Below are positions 7,490-14,730 of a stretch of DNA of 19,094 nt, in pieces (the stretch's first letter is position 1; the number at the start of each line of letters is the position of its first letter). The notes under the pieces were generated by a model. The model made no database searches, had not been told where the DNA came from, and worked only from the letters and a program-made list of their open reading frames with translations. The stretch covers positions 1-19,094 of the forward strand of contig JAJYRW010000007.1 in NCBI GenBank assembly GCA_021793895.1. Direction: 5' to 3'. This DNA is from Actinomycetes bacterium. GTDB lineage: Bacteria > Actinomycetota > Actinomycetes > Actinomycetales > JAJYRW01. Position numbers and translations under genes: made by a program.

Positions 7490-8088
7490 TTCAATCGGCG
7501 TTGCTTTCGCAAAAGATACTTTCTCTTATAGGTGCCCAGACGTTTCCGCACGTTCGTCAGCGCTCGTTGCAGTCGTAAGCGAATATTTGTGAATGCTGAC
7601 CAATAGGAGAAGTTGTTTGTCACAGTCCCCTGACGGGCGATGCCGACTGTCTCTCCCTGTACCCAGCGGCGGGCAGTCGGAGACTGGTGTGACAACAGCA
7701 TCCTGTCGAAATCCAGATCGGCTTCGATGGCTTTATCAGCAGAAATTCTTTCGTCGCGTAGGAATCCTTCTTGCCACAAAGACGCTGCGAAGTAGGTCCC
7801 CTCACCAGCAATTAAAACCCGAGCCACTGTTGCGCTACCCGCTTCGTGGTTGAGCCTCTTTAAACTATTTTTAGCGTAAATAATTTCTGGACGCGTGATG
7901 AGCGTTTTGGTACGGGCAGTAAACGAAGCAAACTTCGTAATTCGTTGACCATATTTTTCACTTAGCACTTCGAATACGCTCGCAGGACAAGCAAAGAACT
8001 CAAGGCTGGGTACTTGACGAAGCAGTGATTGTATACAGCGATCTAGCTCCGTTGTGTTGGAGTTTCGCGCGTTAACCACGACCTGCAT
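7468..8088 (-). CDS. Small orphan protein, possible degenerate GT-A glycosyltransferase
   Basis: I do not recognise this 206-residue protein. Its N-terminus (MQVVVNARN, then LDRCIQSLLRQ) looks like the first strand and helix of a GT2 (GT-A) fold, but no clear DxD follows; the nearest acidic cluster is EADLDFD in the second half. The last 45 residues are strongly basic (many Arg/Lys) and may bind membrane or nucleic acid. ATG 8088 is preferred because AAGAGA (8098-8103) sits nine bases upstream and the first strand begins there. ATG 8106 or 8097 are possible. A longer frame to 8172 would overlap the divergent gene and is unlikely. It converges on and overlaps the MurG-like gene by 22 bases. 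A helper or partner of the neighbouring glycosyltransferases is a guess from context. Confidence 0.6.
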   Translation of the reverse strand: MQVVVNARNSNTTELDRCIQSLLRQVPSLEFFACPASVFEVLSEKYGQRITKFASFTARTKTLITRPEIIYAKNSLKRLNHEAGSATVARVLIAGEGTYFAASLWQEGFLRDERISADKAIEADLDFDRMLLSHQSPTARRWVQGETVGIARQGTVTNNFSYWSAFTNIRLRLQRALTNVRKRLGTYKRKYLLRKQRRLNQRTARS

Positions 8089-8152
8089 CCGTGTCATTCT
8101 CTTCATGCTACTGGTAGCCCAATACGGTAAAAGTCGCAGTATAGTTTGAGTC
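8089..8152. promoter_or_regulatory. Divergent promoter with overlapping -10 hexamers
   Basis: The near-palindromic octamer AGTATAGT at 8138-8145 contains TATAGT on the plus strand (8140-8145) and TATACT on the minus strand (8143-8138). The plus hexamer ends seven bases before GTG 8153, so transcription would start at the start codon. The minus hexamer would give a leader of about 25-45 bases carrying AAGAGA (8098-8103) before ATG 8088. No -35 box is convincing on either strand. Polymerase binding at the two sites should be mutually exclusive. Confidence 0.5.
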
Positions 8153-9247
8153 GTGAATCTCGAAAGCGACAATCCAGTTGGCCGCGTTCCAGATGCTCAA
8201 AGACACAGACGCGCAACGTTGAGCTTCGGGAGCAACGGCTGGCGGCTGGGCCGAAAACGCGGCCCATGGGATAGTTCGTTGAGCACGGCGCTGGCACAAC
8301 TGGACACAAAACATTCACTCTCAATTGTCGGCGATGCCCCAAACACTGATGCCCGTACGATGGTGGCGCAATTTGTGCAACAAGCTGTTGGACGCGGAAC
8401 TACAATAACTCGCCTTCCAGAAGAGATTTCTACCCAGTTACCTGAAAAATTACGGGAAGCGGTGCGCTCTCCGATCCAGGGAAATCCCGGTGAATTTCTT
8501 TGGGATGCACGCGCCGTGCAGCAAAGACGAGCAGCGCTAGTCCCTCTAATCAGTATTGCTCCAACCGTCAGCGCCGTGTTGGTGAGCAAAAGGCCAGAAC
8601 TAGTGCGTTCAATGGTTCAACGTCTAAGTGCATTGAACTACCCCCATTTGGAGATTGTAGTGGGAATGCACGGTGCCGCCGCGCCAAAAGATTTACAAAC
8701 TGTCGCTAACAAACGCCAACTTGTTGTGAAAGAATTCCACGCCAGCGAAATATTTGGTGATGTCGTTGATTCTGCCTTCGCCATGGCCTCCGGTGAACTC
8801 TTAACAAAAGTAGATGATGACGATTTTTATGGCGATGACTACCTTTGGGATCTCGTAGCAGCACATAAATACTCAAGTGCAACGCTCGTGGGCAAAACAA
8901 CAACCATCGTCTACCTAGAGGCGATAGACACCACTGTAAGAAGGGTTTTCGGGAGTCCGGAATCGTACACGAACCGGGTCGCTGGTGGGACCATGCTTAT
9001 TTCGGCGGAGGACCTACGGGAACTGGGTGGATGGCCATCACTACCACGAGCTATCGATAGTGCTTTGATCAAGACGGTTACCAATGCGGGAGGGCTAATT
9101 TACCAGCCACATGACATTGGTTATCTTTATGTAAGGCAACAAGATGCTTCTTCACACACCTGGAATACCGACATTTCCCGCTTTTTAGTTAACGCAAATG
9201 AACAATGGGTTGGCCTATTACGCCACCCGAGCCTCGGAACCAAATAA
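8153..9247 (+). CDS. Glycosyltransferase family 2-like protein (GT-A fold, DDDD motif)
   Basis: Predicted cytoplasmic inverting glycosyltransferase. After about 140 residues of unrecognised N-terminal sequence, a GT-A core begins at SAVLVSKRPELVRSMVQRLS. It continues through EIVVGMHG to the acidic metal-binding cluster DDDD (221-224, context KVDDDDFYG). A later GGTMLISAEDLRELGGWP matches the GT2 acceptor-side region. Length is 364 residues. The start is GTG 8153 without a Shine-Dalgarno, seven bases after a TATAGT hexamer, so it is probably leaderless. No in-frame ATG with a good ribosome binding site lies near. It converges on the kinase-like gene with only 16 bases between. Compared with ordinary GT2 enzymes the usual nucleotide-binding first motif (PVYN) is replaced by VSKR. 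Substrate unknown. Confidence 0.72.
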   Translation: MNLESDNPVGRVPDAQRHRRATLSFGSNGWRLGRKRGPWDSSLSTALAQLDTKHSLSIVGDAPNTDARTMVAQFVQQAVGRGTTITRLPEEISTQLPEKLREAVRSPIQGNPGEFLWDARAVQQRRAALVPLISIAPTVSAVLVSKRPELVRSMVQRLSALNYPHLEIVVGMHGAAAPKDLQTVANKRQLVVKEFHASEIFGDVVDSAFAMASGELLTKVDDDDFYGDDYLWDLVAAHKYSSATLVGKTTTIVYLEAIDTTVRRVFGSPESYTNRVAGGTMLISAEDLRELGGWPSLPRAIDSALIKTVTNAGGLIYQPHDIGYLYVRQQDASSHTWNTDISRFLVNANEQWVGLLRHPSLGTK

Positions 9248-9263
9248 ATTCCCTTTGACAGAC

Positions 9264-9929
9264 TCATAACTGATTGCGCTGCTCGGTTATCCAATGATGC
9301 ATTTCAGCGGCCGCGCGTTCTATCGGCTGACCCAAGTCCAATAAAAGAGCGGGAACGCGAACTTTCCGAAAATACTGATATGCCAACTCGCTAAACTCCA
9401 AAGCCCGTGAAACTATTTTCAACATATCTTCGCTTGTTAGCCCGTAGTAAACATTTACATTACGCGACCGATTCTTAACACGTTTGACGATTTCATTAAC
9501 ATCTGCGAAAGCCACAACTACGCCGTGGGGCGCCGGAGCAAGGTGTAAATAGGCCTGAGCGTCATCACGATAATTTTCCGAATACAACAAGGTGCTGTAC
9601 AAGCGGTTGAGCAACAGTTCGTCATGAACGAGCACCGCGTCTTGATGCGCTTCTTTAATTTCCTCGTGCCACCTTGCCGACCTGCCCAGTAATGCAGTTG
9701 CAGTGATTTTTTGAGAAGCCATCATGTTCGAGGCTGCGATTGCCTCGAGCGTAAAATTTACGAGTTTTGCGGTTTGTGTCTGATCTACAGATCGCACCGA
9801 GCCGTGTTCTTCATCCCCGATTTCTCCCGGTGCAAACCACTCGGGAGAGTGATCCTTACGGATTAAGGAAGCCGCGCGCAGGACGGTTGACTTGCCGACT
9901 CCTGAAGGGCCCATGATCTCTATCAACAA
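9264..9929 (-). CDS. P-loop kinase-like protein
   Basis: A 221-residue P-loop NTPase with a small-molecule kinase layout. Walker A is GPSGVGKST (residues 7-15) directly after the first strand. HDE around D103 is a Walker B-like or catalytic acidic site. KRVKNRSR (149-156) looks like the Arg/Lys-rich lid of nucleoside/nucleotide-type kinases. A TTG start at 9929 is chosen because AGAAGG (9937-9942) lies seven bases upstream and it leaves just enough residues for the beta strand. ATG 9914 would begin inside that strand. The longer open frame to 10094 is rejected because it runs through the divergent promoter. In this setting it could phosphorylate a sugar, polyol or lipid-linked intermediate. 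That role is inference; I cannot assign a known kinase family. Confidence 0.7.
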   Translation of the reverse strand: MLIEIMGPSGVGKSTVLRAASLIRKDHSPEWFAPGEIGDEEHGSVRSVDQTQTAKLVNFTLEAIAASNMMASQKITATALLGRSARWHEEIKEAHQDAVLVHDELLLNRLYSTLLYSENYRDDAQAYLHLAPAPHGVVVAFADVNEIVKRVKNRSRNVNVYYGLTSEDMLKIVSRALEFSELAYQYFRKVRVPALLLDLGQPIERAAAEMHHWITEQRNQL

Positions 9930-9936
9930 CGCTATG

Positions 9937-9942
9937 CCTTCT
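9937..9942 (-). promoter_or_regulatory. Ribosome binding site fixing the TTG start of the kinase-like gene
   Basis: AGAAGG on the minus strand, seven bases before TTG 9929. It is the only well-spaced Shine-Dalgarno near the conserved P-loop and so decides the start. Confidence 0.6.
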
Positions 9943-10044
9943 CGCTTTCCTTGCACCTGGGCTCTACATGCTAGCGGCGACGGCACCTTTAAACTTTTGG
10001 CGTTATGTAGTTTTGATATGTTACGGAGTCGGTCGTTGCTCAAT

Positions 10045-10050
10045 GAAAGG
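10045..10050 (+). promoter_or_regulatory. Ribosome binding site before GTG 10057
   Basis: GAAAGG six bases before GTG 10057 (three before GTG 10054). This supports a GTG start rather than the earlier in-frame ATGs at 9892 or 10018 or the later ATG 10078. Confidence 0.5.
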
Positions 10051-10056
10051 CATGTG

Positions 10057-12522
10057 GTGACTAGCGGACCCGCGGTGATGGATGCATACAACAACGTTGC
10101 TTGGCCGGAACTTGCACGGGCCGCAGGCGCATACCCTGCCGGTTCATTTTACGACGACCTCGCTTTACTCGCTTCTAATGGGAAGCTCTATGCGAGCGAT
10201 CTAATTGCCGAGGCCCATTCCGGTCGGTCAAGGCATAAACGCCACCTCGACGCTACAGGCGTAGCATGGTTTGCGTACGTCACCGCGTCTCGAGTCGACG
10301 CACACGATCGCGTTAAAGACGCCTCGGCGCTATTCAACTTCGCATACACGTTAGGCGGCCCAACTGCCATTCGAAGCAGGCTCGCTGGCGTTTGGTTGCA
10401 ATGCGCTGCTCTCAACGGAGATTTAACGGATCAGATAAAGCAGCTTCGACGCGTTAAGGCTCCCGCTGAGGTTTGGTGGGCCGCTGCAACAGACAGTCGG
10501 CACCCCAGCATTTCGCCAGGCTCCGACAGGTCAAACTGGCTCCAACTGTTTAATAAACCACTCTTAGATGCAGAGCTCTCACCCATAGCACTCGCCGATC
10601 GCGCCGGAACACTCTTCGAAAGAATGAGTGCCTCGAGTGACTCAGCGGCTACATGTGATGGGCCTAGGGTGACTGTCGTCGTCCCAGTATTTAATCCGGA
10701 TCAGAGTTTCCTTACCGCAGTTCGTTCCTTGCTTCTTCAAACTTGGAGCAATCTTGAAGTCATTCTCTGCGACGACGCGTCAACAAAGAACGCCGAGCTC
10801 ATACAGCAGCTAGCCTCCGAAGACGAACGAATCAAAGTAATCACATTAGAGCAAAACGGCGGAGCGTATGGCGCACGTAACGCCGGGGTTCTTGCCGCAA
10901 CGGGGGATTACATCACATTCAACGATGCGGACGATTGGTCGCATCCGGATAGGATCCGGCGGCATGTTGAATCGCTCGAAAACAATTCTGAAGCCCTCGC
11001 GACGATAAGTCATTCGATACGAGTGATGGATGATCTGCAACTGACTGTCATTGGACGGCCCCCAAAGCGAATAAATTTGTCTTCGCTCCTTATGCGTAGA
11101 CAAGATTTTCTAGAATATTTCGGCGCCTTCGATCCGGTGCGCAGAGGCGCGGACTCAGAATTTATCAGCAGATTCGAGACTGCAGTGGGAGCCGAACGCT
11201 TCGCTATATTGGAAGACCCGCTCGCGTATGTGCAGTTGACCCCCGGATCGCTTTCCCGAGCAGATTATCGCCATTTATATACGCATCCAGCACGAGTTCA
11301 GTACCGTGCGAACTTTCGGCACTGGCATGCCAAGAACGCTCAAAGTAAGCCATCTCTTCACTATCAAGAATCTGTTCGTCCCAACTTCCCCGCGCCCAGT
11401 CACATTACGGGTATTGAAGCTCCAACTTCAACGTCCGTCGACGTACTAATGCTCGGTAACCTAGGGGGAGACACCGCCGAGTCACACACGCTGCCTGATG
11501 AGATAAGTTATCTTAATTCCCAAAACTATAAGGTAGCCATCAAGGAATACTTGGCACCGCGAGATCTGATTGACCGCCCTAAAGCACCAAATGGAGAGCT
11601 CGCAGAACTCATTCGATTGGGCCGCGTCGAATGGCTCCTAGTTGACAGGCAAGTGAAAGCTGAAACGGTCGTTATTCGCGATCTAGCAAGTATTCGCACA
11701 ATGCCAGCATTTATCTTAGAGACAATTGAGACGAACAACGTGGTCGTGTTGGCAACGAATAGTGAATTGCAAGATGCGAATTCGTCCCGACACGACATAA
11801 CCGCATTTTTGAAAGACAAGTTCAACTCTTCGGTATGTTGGTATCCTCGGCTGCCTCAAAAACGTAACTTTTTGGCGCATTTTATGAAGCGAAAGTCGAC
11901 TTCATCGCCCCAACCACCGCTTCTTCCACCAGTGACAGATAGTGCTCGAATAGAATTAACCGACAGAGCACCGCATCTGGGGATTTGGGCCCCGGGCATT
12001 CTCCAACTCACAGATCAAGAGTTGTCACTGTGGCTCGACCCGATTGTTGAACATGGCTTCGACATGACGATCTGGGGCGTATCCAGTCAATTTCGGTCTA
12101 TCCTCTCTGATTCTTGCCGCATATTGAACTCAAGATCTAGTAGCTTCTCCGAGTTCATCAACGCTATCGACTTTCTAGTCATACCTCCCACATCTCATGA
12201 GCAAGTTTCGTTAGATCCGCTCATTTGGAAAGCCACTAAAGAGGGGAAGATAGTTTTTGTGCCGTCCGGCGCACGGACTAATCTCGCTTCGTCCGTAGAG
12301 TTCTATCGGCCCGAGTCTCTAATCTCAGATTTGAAAGCTCTAGGAAGTGACGCTTCGCGGCGCGAGCAACACCTAAGGAATGCTTTTAATGCGATACAAG
12401 CGTCACAGCGTCCCGAAGAATATTTGGACACACTGTTCCCTTCTCGCAGATCCATGCCAAGCAACTACTACGGTGGTCAAAACAGCGACTTCCCGCTACG
12501 AGATGGAGAGGTACGCGCCTGA
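10057..12522 (+). CDS. Multidomain glycosyltransferase: N-terminal helical region, GT2 domain, C-terminal GT-B-like domain
   Basis: A protein of 821 residues if GTG 10057 is used (876 from ATG 9892). Residues 1-200 are an unrecognised, mostly helical Ala-rich region. A clear GT2 domain starts at VTVVVPVFNPDQ (about 205-216), with D239/D240 in CDDAST and the metal-binding NDADD at 289-293. It also has ENGGAYGARNAG (sugar-nucleotide loop). From about residue 460 a second part begins with DVLMLGNLGG and runs to the end. It reads like a GT-B/GT4-type fold, with GIWAPG and later LDPLIWKATKEGKIVFVPSG, but lacks an obvious E-x7-E pair. The TGA overlaps the next ATG by one base (TGATG), so the two large proteins are probably made together. 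It likely builds repeat-unit sugars; the donors are unknown. Confidence 0.82.
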   Translation: MTSGPAVMDAYNNVAWPELARAAGAYPAGSFYDDLALLASNGKLYASDLIAEAHSGRSRHKRHLDATGVAWFAYVTASRVDAHDRVKDASALFNFAYTLGGPTAIRSRLAGVWLQCAALNGDLTDQIKQLRRVKAPAEVWWAAATDSRHPSISPGSDRSNWLQLFNKPLLDAELSPIALADRAGTLFERMSASSDSAATCDGPRVTVVVPVFNPDQSFLTAVRSLLLQTWSNLEVILCDDASTKNAELIQQLASEDERIKVITLEQNGGAYGARNAGVLAATGDYITFNDADDWSHPDRIRRHVESLENNSEALATISHSIRVMDDLQLTVIGRPPKRINLSSLLMRRQDFLEYFGAFDPVRRGADSEFISRFETAVGAERFAILEDPLAYVQLTPGSLSRADYRHLYTHPARVQYRANFRHWHAKNAQSKPSLHYQESVRPNFPAPSHITGIEAPTSTSVDVLMLGNLGGDTAESHTLPDEISYLNSQNYKVAIKEYLAPRDLIDRPKAPNGELAELIRLGRVEWLLVDRQVKAETVVIRDLASIRTMPAFILETIETNNVVVLATNSELQDANSSRHDITAFLKDKFNSSVCWYPRLPQKRNFLAHFMKRKSTSSPQPPLLPPVTDSARIELTDRAPHLGIWAPGILQLTDQELSLWLDPIVEHGFDMTIWGVSSQFRSILSDSCRILNSRSSSFSEFINAIDFLVIPPTSHEQVSLDPLIWKATKEGKIVFVPSGARTNLASSVEFYRPESLISDLKALGSDASRREQHLRNAFNAIQASQRPEEYLDTLFPSRRSMPSNYYGGQNSDFPLRDGEVRA

Positions 12523-14699
12523 TGGCCCTCGCAACAGATAAGAGCGCCCTTTCATTTGTACTACTTGTAGATAACAAGTCGGCGAAGAGCTTACATAGGT
12601 ATCTTGAAGCAATTCGTGACTCAGAAGAGTTCTCGGCTGCCGAGATTTATGTTCTTTTCCCCGAAGAAATCGAAGATCGAGTAGCCGCCGAGGTTTATAG
12701 CACAACACTTGCCCAGATGATCCCGGTGCAAACCGCACAAACATCTCTAGCAGACAAAGCCAGCCAACTACTTCCCACTTTGGGGGCGTCGCTCCTGACG
12801 GTAGCTGAGCTCCGTCGAGAAAGATCTCCGCGTTCTTTCCTCCGTTGGTTTGAGAAGACCGAGACATCGATAAACACCGGTAACAACACCGCCCCTGATT
12901 TATTGCCGGCCAGAAGCTGCCCCAGCACTGTCATATCGCAATACATTCAGCAGGCGCTAAAACCATCGATCGGTTCAGCAACTAAACAGGCATTGGGCGA
13001 ATTGACAATTCGCCACTTTAAACTGTTTCTGGAGTACATCGATGTAAGTGACGGAACTTTAGAATTTTCCGTATGGAACCAGACACACTTACCGGTGTCT
13101 GGGCCACAACCGCAGTGGCAGTACCAAATCGTTTTAAGAAATGCAGCGGGTGCGGAGCTAGTTTCATCACCTGCCAAGTTGGAGCCCCGGCTTAATGCGG
13201 CAGGCCAGCACCATTACGAAAATCTTCACACCCGCATGGATATGTCGAAAGCTGACTCCGGCACATATGAGGTGTTGCTTCGGCTCGTTGGGGATACGAC
13301 CGAGTCGGTAGAGGTCCGATTGCGCAGTCGTACGGGGGCACTCGAAGGGGCACGCCCGATTTATGTTCCCCCCGCAGAAGGCCATCACAAAGGATTCCGG
13401 TTCCTACTGAACACAACCGGGAGACTACAAAACAGCTACTTAACAGTCCAAGCGGGAACCGGTAAGCAAGATGCTCGTCGATGGCGAAACCTTTTACTAC
13501 GCAAGGATCTAAACTTCATATTACGAGCCCCGGTAGCGCGCAGAATGCGATTTCTGCGGCTCATCCGTCTGATAACGGTACCGCTATTTAGAAAAAGCGA
13601 AATATGGCTCATTGGCGAACGTCAGGACACCGCCCAGGATAACGGCATACATTTATTTCGATATCTGCGCCAGCATAGGCCGGATATAAACGCGTACTAC
13701 GTGCTCGCTCCGTCTTCGCCCAAATTTGCAGAGGTCGAACAACTCGGAAAAGTTGTTCGACACTCGTCATTACGGCACCAAATCTTGATGTTGCATGCGA
13801 AAGTAATCGCAAGCGCATATGCAACGCACCACTTAGTTCCGAGCAAATGGAAACATCTTGACTACGTGCGCCACATATCATGGCGGGCCGGTTCACGACG
13901 GATATACCTAAAGCATGGAATTCATGCGGCACCGTATGGCGTAAAACGAGGAGCATCAGGTTATGATGCGGTTCTCTCCGCAACGCCGCGAGAAACGCAG
14001 GCTTTACGGGAGGGCTCAGGCTACGGAACGCGAATAAAAGAACTCGGCTTGCCGCGCTATGACGGACTCAAACCCACACCTGCAAGCCGCACTATCCTGT
14101 TCGCTCCCACCTGGAGGCGATACTTACCTTCGAGACTTTTCGAAAGCCGAATTAATGATCTTCCTCCATTTGAAGGATCCCGGTATGAATCATTCATCAC
14201 CACGCTTTTAACAAGCCCCCGGCTATTGTCACTGCTTGAGGAATACGACTATCAGTTCGAGTTCCTACCGCATTACAACGTGGAGCCGTTTTTCAAAAAA
14301 TCCCCAACTGCCTCCGGCCGTATAAAGGTCCTTCATGGCAACGGCTTTGATTTTCAAAAAAAGCTCACCAACTGTGATCTCTTCATTACGGATCACTCAT
14401 CGGTTCATTTTGATGTTGCCTTTATGGAAACGCCCGTAATTTACTCGAGATTCGATCGAGAAGAATTTGAGCGTTTACACGCAGCACCGTCGTGGTTCGA
14501 TTTTGAAAAAGACGGCTTCGGGCCCGTGACTTACACACTCGAAGGCACGCTCGACGCCATCGAGTATTTTCTCCAACGCGACTGCGCGCCAGATGACCTT
14601 TATCTCGACCGGGTCCGGAAGTCGTTCACTTTCCATGACTTTGACAATTGTCAACGGGCGACAAATGAGATCCTTCGGATTTTGGCTGACGAGGACTAG
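12522..14699 (+). CDS. TagF-like CDP-polyol phosphotransferase, large paralogue
   Basis: 725-residue relative of the 4414-6048 gene. Residues 1-125 resemble the start of a GT2-like domain (SFVLLVDNKSAKSLHRYLE, then EIYVLFPE) but lack a DxD, so they are probably non-catalytic. Residues 160-310 form a beta-rich domain, then comes a basic amphipathic segment (RRWRNLLLRKDLNFILRA). The catalytic half has IWLIGER, KHGIH with H465, PTWRRYL, PHYN with H584, and TDHSSVHFD at 623-631, where the smaller paralogue has TDYSS. It is expected to transfer polyol-phosphate units to a membrane-bound glycan. ATG 12522 overlaps the upstream TGA by one base and has GGAGAGG (12504-12510) about 11 bases upstream. 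The 3' end faces the acyltransferase gene 31 bases away, with only a weak inverted repeat between. Confidence 0.87.
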   Translation: MALATDKSALSFVLLVDNKSAKSLHRYLEAIRDSEEFSAAEIYVLFPEEIEDRVAAEVYSTTLAQMIPVQTAQTSLADKASQLLPTLGASLLTVAELRRERSPRSFLRWFEKTETSINTGNNTAPDLLPARSCPSTVISQYIQQALKPSIGSATKQALGELTIRHFKLFLEYIDVSDGTLEFSVWNQTHLPVSGPQPQWQYQIVLRNAAGAELVSSPAKLEPRLNAAGQHHYENLHTRMDMSKADSGTYEVLLRLVGDTTESVEVRLRSRTGALEGARPIYVPPAEGHHKGFRFLLNTTGRLQNSYLTVQAGTGKQDARRWRNLLLRKDLNFILRAPVARRMRFLRLIRLITVPLFRKSEIWLIGERQDTAQDNGIHLFRYLRQHRPDINAYYVLAPSSPKFAEVEQLGKVVRHSSLRHQILMLHAKVIASAYATHHLVPSKWKHLDYVRHISWRAGSRRIYLKHGIHAAPYGVKRGASGYDAVLSATPRETQALREGSGYGTRIKELGLPRYDGLKPTPASRTILFAPTWRRYLPSRLFESRINDLPPFEGSRYESFITTLLTSPRLLSLLEEYDYQFEFLPHYNVEPFFKKSPTASGRIKVLHGNGFDFQKKLTNCDLFITDHSSVHFDVAFMETPVIYSRFDREEFERLHAAPSWFDFEKDGFGPVTYTLEGTLDAIEYFLQRDCAPDDLYLDRVRKSFTFHDFDNCQRATNEILRILADED

Positions 14700-14730
14700 C
14701 CTCCGCCAGGACCTGCTATTGCCTAGTCAG

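Larger units (their letters stand above)
9930..10056. promoter_or_regulatory. Divergent promoter region
   Basis: These 127 bases lie between the kinase-like gene (TTG 9929, minus) and the large glycosyltransferase (GTG 10057, plus). On the plus strand TATGTT (10017-10022) is a candidate -10 that would leave a leader of roughly 28 bases carrying GAAAGG. On the minus strand TAGCAT (a TANNNT hexamer) is a weaker candidate. No clear -35 boxes. Both flanking genes could be read further into this spacer in open frames, but the ribosome binding sites argue against that. Confidence 0.4.

Noticed and set aside
8107..8172. Longer version of the orphan gene starting at 8172
   Set aside because: It would overlap the GTG start of the divergent GT2-like gene and the -10 elements; the fold-like sequence begins only at 8088.
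9892..10056. N-terminal extension of the large glycosyltransferase to ATG 9892 or 10018
   Set aside because: It would run antisense into the P-loop coding region (for 9892) and lacks a Shine-Dalgarno; GAAAGG before GTG 10057 is better. ATG 10018 cannot be fully excluded if the mRNA is leaderless.
9930..10094. N-terminal extension of the kinase-like gene to an upstream ATG
   Set aside because: Would add 55 unconserved residues before the P-loop and overlap the divergent gene's promoter and start; AGAAGG before TTG 9929 gives a better start.
14683..14729. Terminator between the large TagF-like gene and the acyltransferase
   Set aside because: Short inverted repeats (GCTGAC/GTCAGC and GACTAG/CTAGTC) can be drawn, but they are mutually exclusive and have no T run.
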